A DNA stretch of 15,130 nt, taken from Opitutia bacterium. GTDB taxonomy: Bacteria; Verrucomicrobiota; Verrucomicrobiia; Opitutales; UBA953. Below the pieces are notes generated by a model, which made no database searches, was not told the DNA's origin, and saw nothing but the letters and a program-made list of their open reading frames with translations. Within the stretch, counting starts at the first letter, position 1, and each line of letters opens with the position of its first letter. Of this stretch, positions 1 through 7,201 are shown in pieces. The stretch is from the NCBI GenBank assembly GCA_947463395.1, contig CANHRV010000017.1, forward strand, positions 1 to 15,130. Direction: 5' to 3'. The translations under genes were made by a program, and so were the position numbers.

Positions 1-1371
1 GCTTTACCCGTGGTTAACCGCGAGGGTCGCCTAGAGGGCTACGTCTCCATTTTTGGACTAGGAGATTACTTCATTCCTAAACCTAAACGCACGACCTCGA
101 TGCGCAAGGTAACGAGTTCGATTAAAGCCATCATTGAATCCATTCGCGGAACAGCGGTGGCTACTTTTGATGCCGAAACTGTCTCCGAACTTTATGTGCG
201 TATCGCAGCGATGGAATTAGCTTCCTTTGGTAAAACTCAAACCATTGAAGGAATCCCTGATAGTAAGAGTATTATCGTGGTTGGTGACCGCGACGACGTA
301 CACCGTCGTGCCATCGAAGTCGGCGTAAGATTAATCATCGTTACCGGAGGTCATCGCATGAAAGAAAGTACCCTCGCAGCAGCAAAGACGGCGAAAGTTT
401 CCGTTGCTTACGCTGATACGGATAGTGCTACGACAGCTTGGTCAGTAAAAGCTTCAACCCTTGTCAGTGGACTCATTCAAAAAGATGCTCCGCAATTTCA
501 CCCTCAAGAAAAATTATCCGTTGTCCGTCGCCGCATCATTCAATCCAATGCACTTATCTGCCACGTTGTCGACGAGGAGGGTAAATTAATTGGCGTCTTC
601 AGTAAGTCAGACATTTTAAAACCTGTTCGCACGCGACTGGTTCTCGTCGATCACAATGAACTTTCTCAAGCCGTCGATGGAGCGAGTGAAGTGGAAATCG
701 CCGAAGTCGTCGACCACCATCGCCTCGGCAACCCCCACACCGCACAACCGATTCTCTTCTTGAATCGACCGCTAGGATCGACCTGTTCGATTATCGCCGA
801 CATGTTCCGCACGGCAGGGCTTAAACCCAGTCCGCAGATTGCGGGACTCATGATGTGTGGAATTATTTCCGATACCCTGCTTTTACAAAGTCCAACCACC
901 ACTCCCTTAGACTCCGATTTATTGAATTGGTTGGCTCGACTAGCTGATACGGATGCCCGTGCTCTCGCAGACATGATGTTTAACGCTGGGTCAGTTCTCG
1001 CTAATCTCACTCCCGAGGCCGCCGTGCGAGCCGACTGCAAGCTTTATCATGAAGGCGAACGTCGCTTCTCCGTCGCCCAAGTTGAAGAACTCGGCTTCAA
1101 TAATTTCTGGAAATGCAGTGAAAGTCTTTTGGAAGCACTCGAGAAGTACCGTAAAGAAAATGGCTTAAACTTCTCCACTCTTCTAGTTACGGATATTGAT
1201 ACCCAAAGTTCATTATTATTAGTCCGTGGAGAGGCTGAAGTGATTCAAGCGATTACTTACCCCCAAAAACAACCTCCATTTGTTTTTGATATGCCAGGAA
1301 TTGTGAGTCGCAAGAAACAGCTCCTACCTTTTCTCACGAGTTTACTCGGGCAAACCACGAGCACTTCATGA
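1..1371 (+). CDS. Manganese-dependent inorganic pyrophosphatase with CBS and DRTGG domains (5' partial)
   Basis: Family II (DHH-type) inorganic pyrophosphatase, which hydrolyses cytoplasmic pyrophosphate to phosphate. The reading frame is open from base 1 and the visible protein begins inside a CBS domain, so the gene is cut by the window edge. The first DHH motifs (H-x-D, DSD) lie upstream. Counting from the GTG at 10: end of CBS1 to about residue 25, a DRTGG-type insert about 30-150, CBS2 about 165-205 (ending GVFSKSDIL), the rest of the DHH domain with DHNE at 214-217 and DHH at 235-237, then the DHHA2 domain with SDTLLLQSPT near 287-296 and the substrate-binding SRKKQ motif at 433-437. 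In this family the CBS pair binds adenine nucleotides and tunes activity. The DRTGG insert between two CBS repeats is the known CBS-PPase architecture. The stop overlaps the rnr start (ATGA), implying co-transcription and translational coupling. Confidence 0.9.
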   Translation, partial: ALPVVNREGRLEGYVSIFGLGDYFIPKPKRTTSMRKVTSSIKAIIESIRGTAVATFDAETVSELYVRIAAMELASFGKTQTIEGIPDSKSIIVVGDRDDVHRRAIEVGVRLIIVTGGHRMKESTLAAAKTAKVSVAYADTDSATTAWSVKASTLVSGLIQKDAPQFHPQEKLSVVRRRIIQSNALICHVVDEEGKLIGVFSKSDILKPVRTRLVLVDHNELSQAVDGASEVEIAEVVDHHRLGNPHTAQPILFLNRPLGSTCSIIADMFRTAGLKPSPQIAGLMMCGIISDTLLLQSPTTTPLDSDLLNWLARLADTDARALADMMFNAGSVLANLTPEAAVRADCKLYHEGERRFSVAQVEELGFNNFWKCSESLLEALEKYRKENGLNFSTLLVTDIDTQSSLLLVRGEAEVIQAITYPQKQPPFVFDMPGIVSRKKQLLPFLTSLLGQTTSTS

Positions 1372-3662
1372 ACGTCGAAGAAGCGATGTTGTCTTTCTTG
1401 GCACGACCAGACTACGTGCCGATGAGCCTCGAGGCCATCATGCGGGCAATCGGGGGAGACAAGTCCGACTTACGACAGTTAAGGAAAATCGTTCCTCGAT
1501 TAATCAGATCAGGAGCGATTGTTGTCAAAAAGCGAAACCTCCTCGCTTTACCCGAAGGCGAATCATTACCCGAGGGAACTATTCTCTTTCGTTCCAGTGG
1601 ATCAGCTCGGGTCGTCTTTACAGCAGAACCTGGACAGAAGCCTCGCGACCCGATTCACATTGATGCAAAAGATACGGGCGTTGCCTTACACGGAGATCGA
1701 GTCGTTGTTAAATTACAACGCGGACGGCGCGACCGCGAGGACTGGGGTTCTGGCATCGTCATTCGGGTCACCAAACGTGCAAACACTATTTTAACTGGTA
1801 CTTTACGACGCACCCGTCTCGCATGGTATGTTATACCCGATGACCCAAGAATTTCGCGAGAAATTGTCGTCCGCGACCCCCTCCGCTCGAATCTTAAAAC
1901 TCTCCCAAAAGAGGAAGACAAAGTCGTCGTTCGACTCGATGTTTGGGAACGAAGACACCTCAGTCCTACGGGAAATATTACGGAAGTTTTGGGAGCGACT
2001 CACACGCCGATGGCCGAGTATCTGGCTATTTTACGTCGCTATAACCTAAACCCCGACTTCCCTCCTCCAGTCGCTGCCCAAGCTCAATCCTTCGGAGAAC
2101 GTGTAACCGATGAGGATCTTCGTGGTCGCGAAGATTTACGTAGTGTCGCGACGATAACGATTGATCCCGATGATGCGAAGGACTTTGACGATGCTCTTTC
2201 TCTGGAACATTTAGCCAACGGAAATTATCGCATCGGTATCCACGTGGCCGATGTTTCGCATTACGTCAAATCGGGCACTGCCTTGGATCATGAAGCCAAA
2301 GAACGTGGCAATTCGACTTACTTAGTTGGTACCGTAATACCGATGTTACCCCACGCCCTTTCGAGTGGGCTGTGTTCTTTAGTGGAAGCAGAAGACCGTT
2401 TAGTAAAAAGTGTTATCTGTGAATTCACTCCTGAAGATAAATTAATCAAAACCGAATTCGCGAATGCGGTGATTTGTAGCAATAAACGACTGACTTATAA
2501 ACAAGCCTACGAATTTCTTAAAGGGAAAGATAACGATTCTATCCGAGCCCTTCCCGCGCCACCACCACACCAAACGGGATCACCAGGGAGACCTCTATCA
2601 TCTTTAAATGATGCTGAGATTGAGCATCTGCGGTCGATGATTAATGCCCTTTGGAAAATCGCCAAGGTACTTCGCACTGAACGGTTTCGTGCTGGTTCAC
2701 TCGATTTGGAGATGAAGGAAATTAAGATTTATTGTGATAAAAATGGCTGGGCAGACCGCACGGTCGTGGTTGAGCACGACGAATCCCATCAATTGATTGA
2801 AGAATTCATGCTTCTGGCGAATGAAACCGTGGCCAAACAACTCGACCAAACCAAAATCCCGCACGTGTGTCGTGTACACGATGAACCCGATCCCGAGAAA
2901 TTAGAAGCGCTGCGAGACCAATTAGCGGCTGAAGGTATCAAAGTCGGAGACTTAACACATCGGCAGGAAATGATTAAGTTACTAGCCCAGGTCAAAGATC
3001 GTCCCGATGGCTACCCCATCCGCGTTCAATTACTTCGATCGCTCAAGCAAGCCTGCTATCGTCCCTCAGCCGATGGACACTTTGGTTTAGCGAAACGACA
3101 TTACTCTCACTTCACTTCACCCATTCGACGTTACGCTGACTTGGTTGAACACCGTATCTTCGATGCTTTTATTGCTAAACAGGGCATCCCTTCTGCCCCT
3201 CCTCATCCACCCCGTTCGCCGGGAATTGGCGAATTAGTGCAAATTTGTGAACACGTTTCGATTACCGAAAGAAATAGCACTGAAGCTGAACGCGATTCTG
3301 TAAAAATAAAACTCTTAGAGTTGTTTGAGCGCGAAGTAGAAAGAAAAGATAAGCGACCTTTTGAAGCCGTTGTTGCCGAAGTAAAACCCCATGGTCTGAT
3401 GGTCGAGTTAACTGCCTCTCAAGCCTATGGACTCGTGCACATGTCTACGCTGACCGATGACTTCTATCGACTCAACGATGCTGGCACCATGCTCCGCGGG
3501 AGTCGCACTGGCCGCGTTTTCATGCCTGGCACAATCATTCAGGTAACCGTTGATCGCGTTGATCGATTTAAGCGCCAGGTTGACTTCCGCCTTTACGATG
3601 AAAAAGGCCCGTCAAAACCACGCCATCACGAAAAAAAGCGTAAGGACAGAGGATTTTATTAA
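1368..3662 (+). CDS. rnr: Ribonuclease R, 3'-5' exoribonuclease
   Basis: RNase R of the RNase II/RNB family, 764 aa, which degrades structured RNA processively from the 3' end in the cytoplasm. Domains in order: an N-terminal winged helix (about 1-65), cold-shock-like RNA-binding domains (about 70-230), the RNB catalytic domain (about 255-590), and an S1 domain (about 664-745). A basic tail rich in K, R and H follows. The catalytic signature D266-x5-D272-x-D274-D275 (DPDDAKDFDDA) holds the magnesium-binding and catalytic aspartates. The second family signature, HYSHFTSPIRRYADL, is at 578-592. A proline/serine-rich stretch at about 386-414 interrupts the RNB domain and looks like a lineage-specific surface loop. 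The start is the ATG overlapping the previous stop by 4 bases; length and N-terminal helix-turn-helix fit the family. It probably forms an operon with the upstream pyrophosphatase. Confidence 0.95.
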   Translation: MNVEEAMLSFLARPDYVPMSLEAIMRAIGGDKSDLRQLRKIVPRLIRSGAIVVKKRNLLALPEGESLPEGTILFRSSGSARVVFTAEPGQKPRDPIHIDAKDTGVALHGDRVVVKLQRGRRDREDWGSGIVIRVTKRANTILTGTLRRTRLAWYVIPDDPRISREIVVRDPLRSNLKTLPKEEDKVVVRLDVWERRHLSPTGNITEVLGATHTPMAEYLAILRRYNLNPDFPPPVAAQAQSFGERVTDEDLRGREDLRSVATITIDPDDAKDFDDALSLEHLANGNYRIGIHVADVSHYVKSGTALDHEAKERGNSTYLVGTVIPMLPHALSSGLCSLVEAEDRLVKSVICEFTPEDKLIKTEFANAVICSNKRLTYKQAYEFLKGKDNDSIRALPAPPPHQTGSPGRPLSSLNDAEIEHLRSMINALWKIAKVLRTERFRAGSLDLEMKEIKIYCDKNGWADRTVVVEHDESHQLIEEFMLLANETVAKQLDQTKIPHVCRVHDEPDPEKLEALRDQLAAEGIKVGDLTHRQEMIKLLAQVKDRPDGYPIRVQLLRSLKQACYRPSADGHFGLAKRHYSHFTSPIRRYADLVEHRIFDAFIAKQGIPSAPPHPPRSPGIGELVQICEHVSITERNSTEAERDSVKIKLLELFEREVERKDKRPFEAVVAEVKPHGLMVELTASQAYGLVHMSTLTDDFYRLNDAGTMLRGSRTGRVFMPGTIIQVTVDRVDRFKRQVDFRLYDEKGPSKPRHHEKKRKDRGFY

Positions 3663-3685
3663 TCCCTGAATATTAGCTATTTAAT

Positions 3686-3704
3686 GGGTTTATAAAGCCC
3701 TCTT
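3686..3704 (+). terminator. Weak hairpin after rnr
   Basis: A short inverted repeat, GGGTTT-ATA-AAGCCC (3686-3700, one G-T pair), lies 24 nt after the rnr stop and is followed only by TCTT. It could be a weak intrinsic terminator separating rnr from the next gene. The stem is short and the T tract poor, so this is a guess. Confidence 0.25.
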
Positions 3705-3714
3705 GAAACGATAA

Positions 3715-3729
3715 TGAGACTCAATCTCA
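3715..3729. promoter_or_regulatory. Palindromic operator 1 (TGAGA-N5-TCTCA), Fur-box-like
   Basis: The 15-mer TGAGACTCAATCTCA is a 7-1-7 palindrome with six of seven pairs. It matches the Fur-box core variant TGAGAATNATTCTCA at 12 of 14 informative positions. Immediately upstream, GATAAT (3710-3715) resembles a -10 element and TTGAAA (3703-3708) a -35, so a bound repressor would cover the promoter of the outer-membrane gene starting at 3782. The regulator is inferred only from similarity; another metal or stress repressor is possible. Confidence 0.5.
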
Positions 3730-3746
3730 AATAATTCCTTGCCTGG

Positions 3747-3761
3747 TGAGACCAAGTCTCA
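3747..3761. promoter_or_regulatory. Palindromic operator 2 (TGAGA-N5-TCTCA)
   Basis: TGAGACCAAGTCTCA has perfect 6-bp arms (TGAGAC/GTCTCA) around CAA. It has the same TGAGA-N5-TCTCA form as operator 1, starting 32 bp further on, which is close to three helical turns, so the two sites face the same side of the DNA. It lies 20 bp before the preferred ATG at 3782. Flanks of the pair also form an inverted repeat (AATGAGACT 3713-3721 with AGTCTCATT 3755-3763). Confidence 0.5.
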
Positions 3762-3781
3762 TTTACCAAGCGACCTCACTT

Positions 3782-4591
3782 ATGCGACTTCCTTCTCTCG
3801 TCTTACTCACCTCAGCTGCGACCGTTTTGGCCTGCGACAATCCATTTGGTTATTCCTATCTCACAGAAACGCTAAAGCCTGGAGAGTTGGAATTCGTTCA
3901 ATGGGCCACGGCGCGCATCGGTCGCGATATTGGATCGGGTTATGATGCACGCTATCGTGCTTTCGATTTTAAAACCGAGATTGAACAAGGTATTTCCGCC
4001 AACGAACAAATTTCCTATTACGTAAACTACCGCTACTTCGATACGGCGACACGCGAAGGTTTGCAGTTTGATGGATTTCAAATCGCTTACATGCGCATGC
4101 TCGCTGACCCTGATAAAAATGCCTGGGGTCAAGCCATCTACATTGAGCCGGGATATTCTCAAGCCAGTGGCAAAAACGGCAGTCTACGTGATCAGTATAG
4201 TTTAGAATTAAAATATTTACTGCAGCGCAACTTTGGTGACGCCCAAGACTGGATTTACGCAGCCAATCTCGTTGCTGAAGTCGAGCGTACACCCTCAACC
4301 GATGCAGATGCGGTTTCCTTCAAGGTCACTCAAGGTATCGCCAAAGCCATCAATGCATCGTGGTATGCTGGATTTGAAGTCATCGCTTCTGCCGAGTGGG
4401 CCGAACTAAATGACTTTGAATACGCAACGGTGTTTGCTGGCCCCAGCTTACGCTACCAGCAGGAAAATGGTTTCTATTCAACCTTAACGGCTGTCGCCCA
4501 AGTCTACGGATCGCCCGCTGATAAAGGTGATTTAAATGTCTCAGAAAAGAGTCCTTACGAAATTCGCCTTAAAGCTGGATTCGAATTCTAA
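3782..4591 (+). CDS. Predicted outer-membrane beta-barrel protein, DUF6662-like
   Basis: A secreted protein of 269 aa of unknown function. From the ATG at 3782 the N-terminus is a typical signal peptide (Arg2, then a hydrophobic run to VLA at about residue 17) ending just before C18. This could be signal peptidase I cleavage, or a weak lipobox (V-L-A-C). The next residues (NPFGYSYLTETLKPGELEFVQW) and an alternating, Tyr/Phe/Asp-rich pattern resemble the DUF6662 family, and the chain ends in GFEF. A terminal aromatic residue is a hallmark of outer-membrane barrels handled by the BAM complex. A longer GTG start at 3746 is less likely because it puts a polar extension before the signal peptide and overlaps operator 2. 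Two tandem palindromes upstream suggest regulated expression, perhaps by metal. No substrate can be assigned. The gene converges on dxs and their stops overlap. Confidence 0.7.
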   Translation: MRLPSLVLLTSAATVLACDNPFGYSYLTETLKPGELEFVQWATARIGRDIGSGYDARYRAFDFKTEIEQGISANEQISYYVNYRYFDTATREGLQFDGFQIAYMRMLADPDKNAWGQAIYIEPGYSQASGKNGSLRDQYSLELKYLLQRNFGDAQDWIYAANLVAEVERTPSTDADAVSFKVTQGIAKAINASWYAGFEVIASAEWAELNDFEYATVFAGPSLRYQQENGFYSTLTAVAQVYGSPADKGDLNVSEKSPYEIRLKAGFEF

Positions 4592-4601
4592 AATTTAGAA
4601 T
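4585..4601. repeat. 17-bp palindrome over the convergent stop codons
   Basis: ATTCTAAA-A-TTTAGAAT is perfectly palindromic and contains both stop codons: TAA of the outer-membrane gene (4589-4591) and TAG of dxs (read from 4590 to 4588 on the - strand). It is AT-rich and would make only a weak hairpin, so it is not a convincing bidirectional terminator, although its position invites the idea. Confidence 0.5.
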
Positions 4602-6507
4602 CCGTCTTTTGCGGAGAATTTTCGAGATTTTCCCAAGCGGTTTGTACAGTCGCCAGCATCTGTTGAGGCGAAAGTCCATACATTTCTCGTAAGGTTTTTA
4701 CATCGGTTGCATGACAGGCAAACGCATCAGGCCAACCGAGACGAACACACCGCGCCGTGGTAGGCATTTCAGAGAGAGCTTCGAGAATCATCGAACCAAA
4801 ACCACCCGTCACAACACCATCCTCTAAAGTGACAAATAACTTAGCGTTGGCCGCTTGTTGGGCGAGTAAGACCTTATCGATGGGCTTAGCAAATCGTGCA
4901 TTCACAACACCGACGGAAAGACCAAGTGCAGAGAGTTTTTCTGCTAAAAACAAAGCCTCTGGTACCATTGTGCCCAATGCCCAAATTTGAATCTCCTCTC
5001 CCTGACGTAAAACTTCGGCTTCACCGATTTTTAAGAGCTTCGGCTGTTCTTTAATCTTAACACCTGCAGCAGGACCTCGAGGAAAACGAATGAACATAGG
5101 CGCACCTGAACGCAAAGCAGTGTGCAACATATCCGAAAGTTCATCTTCGTCTTTTGGCTGCATCAACGTCACGTTTGGTACGCATCGCAGGTAAGCGATA
5201 TCAAAAAGACCATGGTGTGTCGGCCCATCGCTTGGAGAGACTCCTGCACGATCCATACAAAATGTGACGGGTAGTTTCTGCAAAGCGATATCATGAATTA
5301 CCATATCGTAGGCACGTTGCAGGAAGGTAGAATAAATAGCGCAAACGGGGCGAAAGTCACGAGCGGCTAAACCTGCACCAAATAAAGCCGCATGCTCTTC
5401 AGCGATACCAACGTCATGATACTGAGCAGGAAGTTCTTTCTTTAGTTGATTCAATCCCGTCCCTGAAGGCATCGCCGCTGTAATACCAATAACTTTAGGA
5501 TTCGCCTTCGCTTCACGCACTAACAGTGCCCCAAAAACATCCTGCCAAGCCTTGGGAGACCCTGGTTTTCCTGAAGCCAAGGTGTCCCCCGTCTCAGGAT
5601 CAAACGCGGATGTGCCGTGGAATTTTTCTGGATTCTTCAGTGCCGCAGGAAGACCTCTTCCCTTCTCTGTGCGAATATGCAAAATGATTGGCCCCTTCGA
5701 TTCTCGGCAAAAAGTCAGATAACGCTCCAAGGCATTGAGGTCATGCCCATCAATGGGACCGATGTACCGAACTCCATAATGTTCAAATAGAGAGGAGCTC
5801 CGAGTGAAGAGGTCTTTTACCTCTCGCTTTAAAGTCCTTCCAAAATCGAGAAGTTTAGTGCCCCAACGAGAGCGACTAAGAAAATTCTTAATACTTTTTT
5901 GGGAGTTATTGTAAGGTCGCGAAACAATCAATCGACTCAAGGCCTCGGCAACCGCGCCCACATTTTTGTCAATCGACCACTCGTTGTCATTGAGCACAAC
6001 CACTAACCGTTTGTTGGAACTAGCGACATTATTCAAAGCTTCCATGGTCACCCCACAAGTTAACGCAGCATCACCAATCACAGCGACAACATGCGTTTCC
6101 TCGGCTAAACGATCACGGGCATTAGCTAATCCCACGGCTGCCGAAAGGGCTGTTCCCGCATGACCTGCGCCAAAGGCATCATGCGGACTCTCTTCCCGAC
6201 TGAGAAATCCACTCAACCCACCCGTTTGACGAATATGATCGAAAGTCTCCTGATTTCTTCCCGTCAGCAATTTGTGCACATAACCTTGGTGGGCGACATC
6301 GAAGACGAACTTATCCTGGGGTGTTTGAAAAACTCGGTGCAGAGCAAGGGTGAGTTCCACCACGCCTAAATTCGGGCCAACGTGACCACCATTGCGTGAT
6401 GTAACTTCAATAATACGCGACCTTATTTCTTGGGCTAACTCGGGGAGTTGCTCAGCAGACAAAGCCCGCACATCGGCTGGGCCTTTAATGAAAGGTAATA
6501 ATGCCAT
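4588..6507 (-). CDS. dxs: 1-deoxy-D-xylulose-5-phosphate synthase
   Basis: Thiamine-diphosphate enzyme that condenses pyruvate and glyceraldehyde 3-phosphate, the first step of the MEP isoprenoid pathway and a source of thiamine and pyridoxal precursors. It has 639 aa from the ATG at 6507, which lies one base after the xseB stop. An upstream in-frame start would add 15 residues inside xseB. With this start, E370, Y392, R398, R420, D427 and H431 fall on the same numbers as the E. coli active-site residues, in DVGIAEEHA, AIYSTFLQRAYD, DRAG and DGPTHHG. N-terminal motifs are present but altered: GHVGPNLG (H42), DVAHQGY (H73), GHAGT (H116), and GDAALT at 145-150, where the thiamine-binding GDG reads GDA; NDNE follows at 173-176. 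Domains are the TPP-binding half, the transketolase pyrimidine-binding domain (about 330-490) and the C-terminal transketolase domain (about 500-620). It is last in the pgl-exbB-exbD-xseB-dxs cluster. Confidence 0.93.
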   Translation of the reverse strand: MALLPFIKGPADVRALSAEQLPELAQEIRSRIIEVTSRNGGHVGPNLGVVELTLALHRVFQTPQDKFVFDVAHQGYVHKLLTGRNQETFDHIRQTGGLSGFLSREESPHDAFGAGHAGTALSAAVGLANARDRLAEETHVVAVIGDAALTCGVTMEALNNVASSNKRLVVVLNDNEWSIDKNVGAVAEALSRLIVSRPYNNSQKSIKNFLSRSRWGTKLLDFGRTLKREVKDLFTRSSSLFEHYGVRYIGPIDGHDLNALERYLTFCRESKGPIILHIRTEKGRGLPAALKNPEKFHGTSAFDPETGDTLASGKPGSPKAWQDVFGALLVREAKANPKVIGITAAMPSGTGLNQLKKELPAQYHDVGIAEEHAALFGAGLAARDFRPVCAIYSTFLQRAYDMVIHDIALQKLPVTFCMDRAGVSPSDGPTHHGLFDIAYLRCVPNVTLMQPKDEDELSDMLHTALRSGAPMFIRFPRGPAAGVKIKEQPKLLKIGEAEVLRQGEEIQIWALGTMVPEALFLAEKLSALGLSVGVVNARFAKPIDKVLLAQQAANAKLFVTLEDGVVTGGFGSMILEALSEMPTTARCVRLGWPDAFACHATDVKTLREMYGLSPQQMLATVQTAWENLENSPQKTDSKF

Positions 6508-6508
6508 C

Positions 6509-6745
6509 TCAGGCTTGGTCCGATTCGTTAGCCTTCTTACCCCACTGCTCAATTCTTAACTCCGCCGCCTGTAAGCTCGCCTGACAGGATTTAAGCAAAC
6601 GCATCCCCTCTTCATATTTAGTCACTAATTCATCGAGCGAGACCGATCCAGACTCCAGGGACTCCACGAGTTTCTCCAATCGAGCGATATCCGCCTCAAA
6701 ATTACTTTTTCCGTTGGCGGGGGTACTTTTCTTGTCTGCACTCAT
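6509..6745 (-). CDS. xseB: Exodeoxyribonuclease VII small subunit
   Basis: Small subunit of exonuclease VII, which cuts single-stranded DNA to oligonucleotides together with XseA; several XseB chains coil around each large subunit. The protein is 78 aa from the ATG at 6745, typical for XseB. It has the family pattern FEADIARLEKLVESLESG, then SLDELVTKYEEGMRL and a second helix through LQAAELRIEQ. The first ~15 residues are polar and disordered-looking. In-frame starts at 6763 and 6784 would add up to 13 residues that do not match the family. xseA is not in the window. The stop is one base from the dxs ATG (TGA-G-ATG), so translation is probably coupled; the xseB-dxs neighbourhood is common in bacteria. 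The 54-nt gap after exbD contains a 6-bp inverted repeat (6756-6771). Confidence 0.92.
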   Translation of the reverse strand: MSADKKSTPANGKSNFEADIARLEKLVESLESGSVSLDELVTKYEEGMRLLKSCQASLQAAELRIEQWGKKANESDQA

Positions 6746-6799
6746 AGGGTACTCTAATCTCATTCGAGATTGCCTTATCCTCAAGCGGATAGTGCAAAA

Positions 6800-7201
6800 T
6801 CATGGTGCTGGTCTGGTTAATAAACGCGGACGTAGACCGACTTTAGCAACGATATCGAGCACTCCCACTGCTACCCCAGTCAAAGAGCGTTCATCGGCCA
6901 CGATAAGAACTTCGGCTGCTGGTGTTTGCGAGGCTTTAGCGGCAAGGGCTTTTTCTAAATCACCCCGAGTGATTTCCTGACCTTCCAGAAAAATTTTACC
7001 TTGTCGATCAACGCCCACGACCACAGCGGCTGAATGATCACTGACCCCACTCGCCTCAGCCGCCGGTGGCACAATTGACAATGTTCGTGCTTCCTCGAAA
7101 CGTCCCGCAAGCAATAAGAAAAAAACCAAAACCACCATGACATCAATCAGTGGTACCACATTGATGTCATTCCGACGGCGACGAGAGACGATTAAGCTCA
7201 T
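6800..7201 (-). CDS. exbD: ExbD/TolR-family biopolymer transport protein
   Basis: Inner-membrane proton-channel subunit of the ExbD/TolR family, 133 aa. A short basic cytoplasmic N-terminus (RRRRND) is followed by a single membrane helix, about residues 14-33. This helix carries Asp20 (VPLIDVMVVLVFFLLL), the position of the protonatable aspartate essential for proton-motive-force use in ExbD and TolR. The remainder is a periplasmic domain with the usual pattern of a short strand (KIFLEGQEI), helix and strand (AAEVLIVADERSLTGVAVGVLDIVAKVGL). Its ATG overlaps the exbB stop by 4 bases, so the two are translationally coupled. No TonB, TolA, Pal or receptor gene lies nearby, so whether the pair energises a TonB system, a Tol-Pal system or something else cannot be read from this locus. 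The name exbD is given for family only. Confidence 0.88.
   Translation of the reverse strand: MSLIVSRRRRNDINVVPLIDVMVVLVFFLLLAGRFEEARTLSIVPPAAEASGVSDHSAAVVVGVDRQGKIFLEGQEITRGDLEKALAAKASQTPAAEVLIVADERSLTGVAVGVLDIVAKVGLRPRLLTRPAP

Noticed and set aside
666..1040. 124-aa open frame on the - strand within the pyrophosphatase gene
   Set aside because: It overlaps the DHH core of a clear gene, is Ser/Arg-rich without domain features, and is a shadow.
3746..3781. GTG start giving a longer outer-membrane protein
   Set aside because: It adds polar residues before the signal peptide, and the GTG overlaps operator 2. The ATG at 3782 gives a standard signal sequence.
6508..6552. Longer dxs start at 6552
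   Set aside because: It would overlap xseB by 44 bp. The ATG at 6507 follows the xseB stop by one base and brings the active-site residues into register with E. coli numbering.
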